From: Methylomonas sp.
Lineage (GTDB): Bacteria > Pseudomonadota > Gammaproteobacteria > Methylococcales > Methylomonadaceae
Assembly: GCA_028688235.1 (NCBI GenBank)
Contig: JAQTYP010000230.1
Location: 1 to 6,034, forward strand
Direction of reading: 5' to 3'
DNA: 6,034 nt
Positions 1-6,034 of this stretch are shown piece after piece. The notes under the pieces are model-generated. The model was not told the origin of the DNA. It saw only the letters and a program-made list of their open reading frames with translations, and made no database searches. Both the position numbers and the translations under genes were made by a program. Position 1 is the stretch's first letter, and the number at the start of each line of letters is the position of its first letter.

Positions 1-144
1 GATGAAGGGTATGCCCAGCTCGGTGGTGATTTCCTTCAAAAAGCCTGCGGTATCCAGCGCCATTTGTTCGCTTTCGATCACGCAAGTGCCGGCGATCAGG
101 AAAAAAGGCTTATCCAGGCCGACTTCGAAATTACATAATTGCAT
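1..144 (-). CDS. kdsA: 3-deoxy-8-phosphooctulonate synthase, N-terminal 48 codons (cut by window edge)
   Basis: This gene condenses phosphoenolpyruvate with arabinose 5-phosphate to make KDO 8-phosphate, the cytoplasmic first committed step toward the KDO of LPS inner core. Only the first 48 residues are inside the window. They read MQLCNFEVGL at the start, then a strand with FFLIAGTCVIES (residues 14–25), then a helix ending in LGIPFI, which matches the start of the KdsA TIM barrel. Cys21 sits where metal-dependent KdsA enzymes have their metal-binding cysteine; the E. coli metal-independent enzyme has Asn there. The ATG follows pyrG's TAA by 12 bp and is preceded by ACAAGG, six bases before the ATG, so pyrG and kdsA very likely share a transcript. 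eno often follows kdsA in related genomes, but that lies outside the window. The C-terminus and most active-site residues cannot be checked. Confidence 0.95.
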   Translation of the reverse strand, partial: MQLCNFEVGLDKPFFLIAGTCVIESEQMALDTAGFLKEITTELGIPFI

Positions 145-156
145 GCTTAACCTTGT

Positions 157-1794
<1,638 letters not shown>

Positions 1795-1922
1795 GAATGT
1801 TATGCGCCCTGTTTAGCGAATAGCAAGGGATCGGAAAAGGCGCAAATTTTAACAGTTTTGCGCGGCAAGCGCTTGAAATATTCGGCGGGAGAGCGATGGT
1901 GAAAATCGGAAAATGTTGGATT

Positions 1923-1944
1923 GGGCGGGTTGTTCGGCCCGCCC
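1923..1944 (-). terminator. Terminator-like hairpin after the hpf-like gene
   Basis: The arms GGGCGGG (1923–1929) and CCCGCCC (1938–1944) form a perfect 7-bp, all-GC stem with an 8-base loop. It lies about 60 bp after the hpf-like stop codon and about 130 bp before pyrG, so it probably ends the hpf-like transcript and separates it from pyrG. On the minus strand the stem is followed by a T-rich stretch with short runs (ATTTT, GATTTT) but no continuous T-tract. It is therefore a weaker match to an intrinsic terminator than the stem suggests. The rest of the 210-bp gap (1795–2004) shows only the -10-like box mentioned under pyrG. Confidence 0.5.
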
Positions 1945-2004
1945 TGGATCGTTACTGTGTTTGATGCCGGACCAAACGGTTATTAGACCGGCTTACGGAT
2001 TAGG

Positions 2005-2547
2005 TCAGGAGTAAATGATGCTTGCCTGCGGGCCCTGGTCGTCGTCTTCCTCTACATAGCGTATCTGGTCACCGACTTCCAGGGTGTCGAAGCCTTCACC
2101 TACCACGCTATTACGGTGGAAATAAATTTCTCGGCCGTCTGTCGATGTCAGAAAACCATGATTGTTTTCCGGCAACAGACGAATCACGGTGCCCGCGTGT
2201 TGCAGATTATGGCTTTTGACTTCGCCGCGCCGAATGCGGGCGTGTTCTTCGAGTTGTCTGGTTGCCGCGTTAAAAGCGTCGCGGATGGCGACATAGATGT
2301 CTTCGTAAGCGTGATTATCGTGGTGTTCGCGGCTGATGACCAGTTCTTTGCCCGGTACGGTAATATCGATACGGATATGGTATTGATTGCCTTGGTGATG
2401 GCGTTGGTGTTCGGCTTCTACCGCAACCCTGCAGCTCATGATATGGGAGTGAAAGCGTTCGAGCTTTTCGGTCTTTTCTCGAATTCTAGTCTCTACTGCT
2501 TCGGATTTTGGTATGCCGCGAAACGTAATTTGTAATGGGATTTGCAT
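2005..2547 (-). CDS. Ribosome hibernation factor HPF/RaiA family protein with C-terminal cold-shock-like domain
   Basis: The 180-residue product joins two domains. Residues 1–107 look like an HPF/RaiA (sigma-54 modulation/S30AE) fold: MQIPLQITFRGI, a helix rich in charged residues (KTEKLERF), a strand with VAVEAEHQRH, the pair IRIDITVPGKELVI, and the helix YEDIYVAIRDAFNAATRQLEEH. Family members bind the 30S decoding region and silence ribosomes in stationary phase. Residues 117–180 look like an OB-fold cold-shock domain: GTVIRLLPENNHGFLTS corresponds to the RNP1 strand and EIYFHRNSV to RNP2, followed by the acidic EEDDDQGP loop and a closing strand. The domain could bind rRNA or mRNA. This differs from long-form HPF, whose tail is a dimerisation domain. 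The start has a strong AAGGTGAG about six bases upstream. A REP-like palindrome lies just before that site. The partner of the domain fusion and its exact role are inferred from family resemblance only. Confidence 0.9.
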   Translation of the reverse strand: MQIPLQITFRGIPKSEAVETRIREKTEKLERFHSHIMSCRVAVEAEHQRHHQGNQYHIRIDITVPGKELVISREHHDNHAYEDIYVAIRDAFNAATRQLEEHARIRRGEVKSHNLQHAGTVIRLLPENNHGFLTSTDGREIYFHRNSVVGEGFDTLEVGDQIRYVEEDDDQGPQASIIYS

Positions 2548-2576
2548 GATTACTCACCTTTATTATTTTTGAGTGC

Positions 2577-2609
2577 GTAGGATGCGCTGGGCGGTAGCGA
2601 AGCGCATCA
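2577..2609. repeat. REP-like palindromic repeat upstream of the hpf-like gene
   Basis: GATGCGCT (2581–2588) and AGCGCATC (2601–2608) form a perfect 8-bp inverted repeat around a 12-base GC-rich centre containing GGTAGCGA. It is flanked by GTAG on one side and CAATTGCGAACGATACGG on the other. The GTAGGATGCGCT…AGCGCATCAATTGCGAA pattern resembles dispersed REP-like elements I know from gammaproteobacterial intergenic regions. Its multicopy nature cannot be shown from one window. It lies about 18 bp before the hpf-like ribosome binding site, so it would fall either in the promoter region or in the 5' leader of that gene. Confidence 0.55.
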
Positions 2610-2685
2610 ATTGCGAACGATACGGTACACGTTGTTTTCCGCATCGGGTTTTCTCCTTTAAACCGCGATTATTTTTCCTCCATCG

Positions 2686-2895
2686 CTAATTTCGTTGTCG
2701 TATGGACGAGTTTCCTGGTCCAAATTTCTGCAGGCTGATGTCTTTTTCACGCCGGTAATCGAGTTGTGAAGGGTTGGTCGAATAAGCCGAAGCTGTCTTG
2801 TCTAAAGCACTGGAATAGTGTCGTAACAGAGGAATTACCGGAGCATGGGCCGGTTCGAGGATGAAGAAATAACTATCGTACACGGTGTCAGGCAT
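2686..2895 (-). CDS. Doubtful small hypothetical ORF
   Basis: A 69-codon ORF starting MPDTVYDSYFFILEPAH and ending in a basic, polar tail (GNSSIRQRN). I do not recognise it. There is no Shine-Dalgarno sequence before the ATG. The frame stays open for ten codons upstream before a stop at about 2926, so a longer or degraded gene is possible. The amino-acid composition is unremarkable, with an aromatic and hydrophobic start (VYDSYFFILEP) that looks more protein-like than random. No transmembrane segment or signal peptide is evident. It lies between the second small membrane gene and the hpf-like gene, in the same orientation. It may be a real small gene, a remnant, or chance. Confidence 0.2.
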   Translation of the reverse strand: MPDTVYDSYFFILEPAHAPVIPLLRHYSSALDKTASAYSTNPSQLDYRREKDISLQKFGPGNSSIRQRN

Positions 2896-3006
2896 GAGGA
2901 TAATCGGCGCCGGTCGTTGCAGATGTTATAGGTATAGCAGCTTTTTGCTTGCTTTCCAGTCGTCCTCGAAATGCCAAAGTCAGCGGAGCGATGCGGGGTA
3001 TGTGGT

Positions 3007-3207
3007 TTATAAATCTTGTTCGGCATCGGTGCGCAAGTTGGGCCAGCGGCAAAACGCGAATACCCAGATCATGATGATATTGACTACCGGCACCAGCAAG
3101 GCCAAAGTCCACCTGCCGTCCAGCCCCGCTTTGAGCAGGATTTTATGACCCAGCCACAGCACAAACAGGCTGAACAAGATGACCAAAGCATAGAAGAACA
3201 GCATCAT
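3007..3207 (-). CDS. Small two-helix membrane protein, copy 2 of a tandem pair
   Basis: With the start at 3207 the product is 66 residues, MMLFFYALVI onward, with two hydrophobic segments (about 2–20 and 34–50) and a hydrophilic C-terminus (WPNLRTDAEQDL). It is a probable inner-membrane protein of unknown function. A longer reading from 3237 (MAQCQTGANI…) exists. I prefer 3207 because its ATG overlaps the TGA of the upstream gene as ATGA, has AGGGG about eight bases upstream, and gives exactly the length of that neighbour. The two proteins are paralogues: both have KAGL, a Trp four residues on, a Pro seven residues after that, then Ala-Phe and WPN. The P…I…AF..WP pattern is familiar from short uncharacterised proteobacterial membrane proteins, but I cannot name a family with certainty. 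Confidence 0.75.
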   Translation of the reverse strand: MMLFFYALVILFSLFVLWLGHKILLKAGLDGRWTLALLVPVVNIIMIWVFAFCRWPNLRTDAEQDL

Positions 3208-3404
3208 GATATTGGCCCCTGTTTGGCATTGGGCCATGGCATAAAGGCCAGTTGCAAAAAGATGAGCAACAAACCAAAACCTGGCAAAAACACCAGTGCC
3301 GCCCAGACAGGATTCAGGCCGGCTTTTTTGTAAATCAATATCGTCGGGATCAAGATCATCAGACCGACGATGACCACTTGCAGGATTTCGGGAACCATCA
3401 GCAT
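3204..3404 (-). CDS. Small two-helix membrane protein, copy 1 of a tandem pair
   Basis: This 66-residue product has two hydrophobic segments (about 4–25 and 34–54) separated by a short basic, polar turn (YKKAGLNP). It ends in a short hydrophilic tail after PWPN (56–59). A predicted inner-membrane protein of unknown role. The ATG at 3404 is preceded by GGAG at seven bases, which favours it over the in-frame ATG two codons later. It starts 34 bp after the tilS stop and its own stop overlaps the next gene's start, so tilS and both small genes could form one transcript. Signature residues shared with copy 2 are KAGL (27–30), Trp34, Pro41, Ala53-Phe54 and WPN (57–59). Alignment needs one single-residue gap between the Pro and the Ala-Phe. 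Confidence 0.75.
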   Translation of the reverse strand: MLMVPEILQVVIVGLMILIPTILIYKKAGLNPVWAALVFLPGFGLLLIFLQLAFMPWPNAKQGPIS

Positions 3405-3438
3405 CGCATCACTCCGAATTTTGCCACGGGACCAATGA

Positions 3439-4761
3439 TTACATGCTTTCGGCTAACTTCCAAGTCAATTGATAACAGGCTCCGGCTTCTTGGCTCCATG
3501 CCCATTCTGCTATACATAAGCCCGGCACCGCAGCCAAGCGGCTATTCAGATAGAGCAAGGGGCGGGCATCGCGTTCCCACGGTGGAATGCCGGCTTCCTG
3601 AAACAGTTTTTTCAAGTCATGTTGACCACTTCGGCCGGACAGCTTGAGTTTTTCTCCTCCGCTACGCGGTTTGATAGTGATCTGGGATGCATGCCAGATT
3701 CGTTTATCCAAGCCGGCGGAGGCGCTTACCCGAGTCAGCAGGTAGCCGTTGGGCAGTGTTAAAGCGGGTGTTTCCGAGCTCCATTCCAGGCAGCCCTCTA
3801 GTTTACGCAGACGGTTTTCGCTTAGGCAAAACAATCGCTGTCGGTATTTTTTTAAATAATGAGCTTGGGTGTAAATCCGTGGATTGGCGTCCGCCCGGGC
3901 GGCTATCAGTTGCTGATTGATAGACTGCAAAAGTGCTTGGCTGGGCGGCTTTAAATCGAACAGGCCAAGCCAATGCCGCAACAGCCAATTACGCTGTTCG
4001 CTATCGAACGTGCCGAGTTCGTCGATGGTCAGGCTGTTGTCGGTTGGATCGAAAAGCCGATCAAATGCTTCTTGCCCCCAGGACTCCAGTAATGTGGCGG
4101 CCTCGGCGCAATGCCTGGCGCTTCGGGCCACGGTTTTATCCAACGACGGCCAGCGTTGCTTTATTAACGGCACGATCTCGTTACGCAGAAAATTACGGTC
4201 GAAATCACTTTGTTGGTTAGTCGGGTCTTCGATCCATTTTAGGCCATGCTGTAAGGCATAAGCTTGAATGTCGGATTTGGCGATAGCCAGCAACGGCCGT
4301 AACATATGCCCCAATCCGAAAGGTGTCGATGCCGGCATGGCCGCCAGGCCTTGTATGCCGGCTCCACGGAACAATTGTAACAATAAGGTTTCCATCTGAT
4401 CTTCGCGGTGTTGGGCCAGTAATAACAGGTCGCCGACTTGCAACAGATTCTTCAATGCGTGATAACGCGCGTTACGGGCGGCGGCCTCCGGGCTTTCGCC
4501 ATGGCTTGCCTTGGCATTGACCTTAATCGATAGGAAGGCAACGCCCAATGCCTCGGCTTGTTGCCGGCAATGTTTTTCCCAGTCGTCGGCCACGGCTTGC
4601 AGGCCGTGATGTACGTAAACGGCGATCAGGTTTTCGCGCAAATCAGCACGTGATGCGCATAAATGCAGCAAGACCGTTGAGTCTATGCCGCCGCTGTAAG
4701 CGATGTGGGTTTTTCCGATAGCTATCGGAATCAGGGAGGAGATAGTGGAAAAACTAAGCAC
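3439..4761 (-). CDS. tilS: tRNA(Ile)-lysidine synthetase
   Basis: TilS uses ATP and lysine to convert the wobble cytidine of the CAU-anticodon tRNA-Ile into lysidine, which lets it read AUA and be charged with isoleucine. The 440-residue product is close to the E. coli length. The N-terminal PP-loop ATPase domain (about 17–200) has AYSGGIDST (21–29), HHGL (51–54), EAAARNARY (92–100), AQHREDQMETLL (116–127) with RGAGIQGLAAM (132–142), and WIEDPTNQ with RNFLRN (176–194). A middle substrate-binding domain follows. The C-terminal TilS_C domain (about 362–420) contains RSGGEKLKLSGR, KKLFQEAGIPPWERD and AVPGL. The start is GTG, giving 22 residues before SGG, typical for the family. No ATG is available in frame before the SGG motif, and I see no Shine-Dalgarno sequence. 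The GTG lies just nine bases past the T-tract of the accA terminator. Confidence 0.96.
   Translation of the reverse strand: MLSFSTISSLIPIAIGKTHIAYSGGIDSTVLLHLCASRADLRENLIAVYVHHGLQAVADDWEKHCRQQAEALGVAFLSIKVNAKASHGESPEAAARNARYHALKNLLQVGDLLLLAQHREDQMETLLLQLFRGAGIQGLAAMPASTPFGLGHMLRPLLAIAKSDIQAYALQHGLKWIEDPTNQQSDFDRNFLRNEIVPLIKQRWPSLDKTVARSARHCAEAATLLESWGQEAFDRLFDPTDNSLTIDELGTFDSEQRNWLLRHWLGLFDLKPPSQALLQSINQQLIAARADANPRIYTQAHYLKKYRQRLFCLSENRLRKLEGCLEWSSETPALTLPNGYLLTRVSASAGLDKRIWHASQITIKPRSGGEKLKLSGRSGQHDLKKLFQEAGIPPWERDARPLLYLNSRLAAVPGLCIAEWAWSQEAGACYQLTWKLAESM
4713..4730. repeat. 18-bp perfect palindrome inside the start of tilS
   Basis: TTCCGATAGCTATCGGAA reads the same on both strands. It lies within tilS codons 10–17, coding IPIAIGK, about 30 bases after the GTG. 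As DNA it is a two-fold symmetric site. In mRNA it could form a short hairpin near the translation start, although a perfect palindrome has no loop and would lose the central pairs. Whether it is a protein-binding site, a dispersed repeat or chance cannot be decided here. Confidence 0.5.
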
Positions 4762-4793
4762 GGTTTGGGGAAAAATTAAAAAGGCCGGGTTAG

Positions 4794-4966
4794 TTCTACT
4801 TTGTCAGATTGCCTTGCTAAGTCGTCATTCCGGCATGGATTGCCGGAGCCGTAGACCGCGAAGCGAATCCAGGCACCGAAGATGAGTTCGAGCCAACCAT
4901 CCTTGGCTCTGGATACCCGCTTCCCGGCGGGTATGACGAACTCATGGATAAACTGACAAAGTAGAA
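4794..4966. mobile_element. MITE-like non-autonomous element with 14-bp terminal inverted repeats
   Basis: TTCTACTTTGTCAG (4794–4807) and CTGACAAAGTAGAA (4953–4966) are perfect inverted repeats bounding 173 bp. They are flanked by direct TTAG copies (4790–4793 and 4967–4970). The duplication could instead be the TA inside TTAG, as for IS630/mariner-type transposition. There is no transposase gene, so it would need one in trans. The interior is a string of short palindromes, listed as a separate repeat. The element sits in the accA–tilS gap within what looks like a terminator loop. The alternative is that the whole 4780–4978 stretch is one long palindromic repeat with no terminator in its ancestry. 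Confidence 0.65.
4823..4938. repeat. Palindrome-rich REP-like core inside the element
   Basis: The core is bounded by CGTCAT (4823–4828) and ATGACG (4933–4938). Inside are three perfect hairpins: CCGGCA/TGCCGG (4830–4835 with 4841–4846), GAGCCAA/TTGGCTC (4890–4896 with 4903–4909) and ATACCCGC/GCGGGTAT (4913–4920 with 4927–4934). A further arm ATGAGTTCG (4882–4890) pairs with CGAACTCAT (4937–4945), enclosing the last two. The GTCATTCC…GAATCCAGG…ATACCCGC…ATGACG layout resembles dispersed intergenic repeats common in proteobacteria. Copy number is not testable from this window. Confidence 0.6.
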
Positions 4967-4999
4967 TTAGCGGCCTTTCAGGATAGAGATTTCGGCGGA

Positions 5000-5974
5000 T
5001 TATTTCACCGGCTCTTCGATATAGGAACCGAAACGCATGATGCGTTGATAGCGTTTTTCCAGCATTTTATCCAGGTTTTGCGCTTCCAGGTTCAGTTCGT
5101 TCAGATGTCGCAACAGCGCTTCGCGTAGATTCGACGCGACCTTTTCGAAGCTGCGATGGCCGCCGCCGACCGGTTCGCGCACGACCTCGTCCAAAAAGCC
5201 TTGTTCGCGCACGCGATCCGAGGTGATGCCCATGGCTTCGGCGGCCAGTTGGGCTTTGTCTGCACTTTTCCACAAAATGGACGCACAACCTTCCGGTGAA
5301 ATCACCGCATAGGTGCTGTACTCCAGCATCAACAAACGATCGCCGACTCCAATCGCCAGCGCGCCGCCGGAGCCGCCTTCGCCGATGATCGTGCAGATGA
5401 TCGGCGTCTTCAGTTTGGACATTTCGAACAGGTTGCGGGCAATCGCCTCACTTTGTCCACGTTCCTCGGCGCCGATGCCGGGGTAGGCGCCCGGGGTGTC
5501 GATCAAACAGATGATAGGCAGTTTGAAACGCTCCGCCAGTTTCATGACCCTCAAGGCTTTGCGGTAGCCTTCGGGGCGCGGCATGCCGAAGTTACGATAG
5601 ATTTTTTCTTTGGTGTCGCGGCCTTTTTGATGGCCGATTATGACGATAGGCTGACCTTCCAGGCGGGCAAGGCCGCAGATGATGGCAGGATCGTCGGCGT
5701 AAGCACGGTCGCCATGCAGTTCGTGGAAATCGGTAAACATCAGTTCGATGTAATCCAGCGTATAAGGGCGGCCGGGATGTCTGGAAAGTTGCGAAATCTG
5801 CCAATCCGACAAGTTGCTGAAAATGCTCTCGGTCAGGCCTTCGCATTTTTGTTCGAGCAGTTTCAGGGTTTCCGAAATGTCGAAATTGTTGTCCAACTCC
5901 ACCTTGCGTAGCTCTTCGATCTTGGCTTGCAGTTCGGCGATAGGCTGTTCGAAATCTAAAAATTTTAAATCCAT
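5000..5974 (-). CDS. accA: Acetyl-CoA carboxylase carboxyltransferase subunit alpha
   Basis: AccA pairs with AccD (absent from this window) as an alpha2beta2 carboxyltransferase that moves the carboxyl group from biotin on AccB to acetyl-CoA, giving malonyl-CoA for fatty-acid synthesis. The 324-residue product is close to the E. coli length (319). An N-terminal helical segment (about 1–60: LDFEQPIAELQAKIEELRK) precedes the crotonase-type carboxyltransferase domain. This contains GRPYTLDYI (68–76), GHQKGRDTKEKIYRNFGMP (114–132), IDTPGAYPGIGAEERGQSE (158–176), the GEGGSGGALAIG loop (198–209), which carries the Gly-Gly backbone amides of the oxyanion hole, and SPEGCASILWKSADKA (226–241). The C-terminus is helical and basic (LDKMLEKRYQRIMRFG). 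Everything expected is present. The ATG at 5974 gives the conserved N-terminus; the Shine-Dalgarno match before it is only a weak GGA. The gene ends 22 bp before its apparent terminator. dnaE often lies upstream in related genomes, but that is outside the window. Confidence 0.97.
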   Translation of the reverse strand: MDLKFLDFEQPIAELQAKIEELRKVELDNNFDISETLKLLEQKCEGLTESIFSNLSDWQISQLSRHPGRPYTLDYIELMFTDFHELHGDRAYADDPAIICGLARLEGQPIVIIGHQKGRDTKEKIYRNFGMPRPEGYRKALRVMKLAERFKLPIICLIDTPGAYPGIGAEERGQSEAIARNLFEMSKLKTPIICTIIGEGGSGGALAIGVGDRLLMLEYSTYAVISPEGCASILWKSADKAQLAAEAMGITSDRVREQGFLDEVVREPVGGGHRSFEKVASNLREALLRHLNELNLEAQNLDKMLEKRYQRIMRFGSYIEEPVK

Positions 5975-5994
5975 GTCAATCCGGCGTCAGAATC

Positions 5995-6023
5995 AATAAA
6001 ATGGCCGGCAATTTTAATGAAAA
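5995..6023 (-). promoter_or_regulatory. Possible sigma-70 promoter of accA
   Basis: On the minus strand TTTTCA (6023–6018) and TTTATT (6000–5995) are separated by 17 bases, each matching four of six consensus positions. Transcription would start near 5988, giving a leader of about 14 bases. The region is AT-rich and accA may equally be transcribed from genes beyond the window edge, so this is a weak call. Confidence 0.25.
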
Positions 6024-6034
6024 AAGGCGTCATT

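Larger units (their letters stand above)
2548..3006. other. 459-bp stretch without a confident gene
   Basis: This is the longest gap in the window. It holds the Shine-Dalgarno sequence of the hpf-like gene (about 2551–2558), a REP-like palindrome (2577–2609) and one doubtful minus-strand ORF (2686–2895), each described separately. The part from 2896 to 3006, after the second small membrane gene, shows no clear hairpin with a T-tract, so how that transcript ends is not visible. No tRNA cloverleaf, tandem repeat or recognisable protein fragment was seen in the remainder. Confidence 0.6.
4771..4978 (-). terminator. accA intrinsic terminator, split by an inserted element
   Basis: On the minus strand AAAGGCCG (4978–4971) begins 22 bp after the accA stop. 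Its complement CGGCCTTT (4787–4780) follows 183 bases later and runs directly into TTAATTTTT (4779–4771). If the inverted-repeat element at 4794–4966 and one TTAG copy are removed, the two arms close to AAAGGCCG–CTAACC–CGGCCTTT. This is an 8-bp stem with a six-base loop and a T-tract, a textbook Rho-independent terminator at the expected distance from accA. In the present sequence the element's own 14-bp inverted repeats are nested inside the arms, so a long interrupted hairpin could still form. Whether it still terminates is unknown. tilS starts nine bases beyond the T-tract. Confidence 0.6.

Noticed and set aside
2116..2535. 139-codon plus-strand ORF opposite the hpf-like gene
   Set aside because: It is the antisense of a gene with clear domain structure and a strong Shine-Dalgarno sequence. 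Its translation has no recognisable motif.
2700..2730. Possible sigma-54 promoter (TGGTCC…TCTGCA) near 2717 on the plus strand
   Set aside because: The GG-to-GC spacing is one base too long and no plus-strand gene follows.
2930..2950. Hairpin around AGCAGC…GCTTGCT after the second small membrane gene
   Set aside because: The stem is short and bulged, and no T-tract follows on the minus strand, so it is not a credible terminator.
3208..3237. Upstream ATG start at 3237 for the second small membrane gene
   Set aside because: It would add a polar ten-residue extension and a 34-bp overlap. The ATGA at 3207 has a better-placed AGGGG and gives equal length to the paralogue.
2885..3333. Overlapping plus- and minus-strand ORFs across the small membrane genes and the gap beside them
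   Set aside because: They are low-complexity polar shadows (for example Gln/His/Asp-rich readings) of the two hydrophobic genes, or have no start signals.
5453..5911. 152-codon plus-strand ORF opposite accA
   Set aside because: It lies wholly antisense to conserved accA motifs. Long antisense frames are common opposite such codon usage and no family resemblance is seen.

Overview
The window reads as a gammaproteobacterial chromosome segment, perhaps from a Methylococcales-type methanotroph. That guess rests on the protein sequences, the accA–tilS–pyrG–kdsA order and the style of the dispersed palindromic repeats; no search was run. All six confident genes and the partial gene lie on the minus strand, so transcription runs from high to low coordinates.

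Layout in transcription order. accA (5974–5000) encodes the alpha subunit of acetyl-CoA carboxylase carboxyltransferase. A 238-bp gap follows. It holds a 173-bp non-autonomous element (4794–4966) with 14-bp perfect terminal inverted repeats and a 4-bp direct TTAG duplication. The element appears to have landed in the loop of accA's intrinsic terminator. tilS (4761–3439, GTG start) encodes tRNA-Ile lysidine synthetase. Behind it come two tiny, mutually similar membrane-protein genes (3404–3204 and 3207–3007) joined by an ATGA overlap. A 459-bp stretch (2548–3006) has no confident gene; it carries one doubtful ORF and a REP-like palindrome. Then comes a hibernation-factor-like gene with a fused C-terminal cold-shock-like domain (2547–2005), a terminator-like hairpin (1944–1923), pyrG (CTP synthase, 1794–157) and, 12 bp further on, the first 48 codons of kdsA (144–1, cut by the window edge).

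The conserved genes are essential housekeeping functions: fatty-acid initiation, AUA decoding, CTP supply, and KDO synthesis for LPS (KDO is activated with CTP, so pyrG and kdsA feed the same outer-membrane pathway). The stretch from about 1800 to 3438 looks like an accessory insertion between tilS and pyrG, which are often adjacent in related genomes. I see no defence system, CRISPR array, phage gene or RNA gene. The most unusual structure is the inverted-repeat element inside the accA terminator, next to a tilS start that lacks a Shine-Dalgarno sequence.
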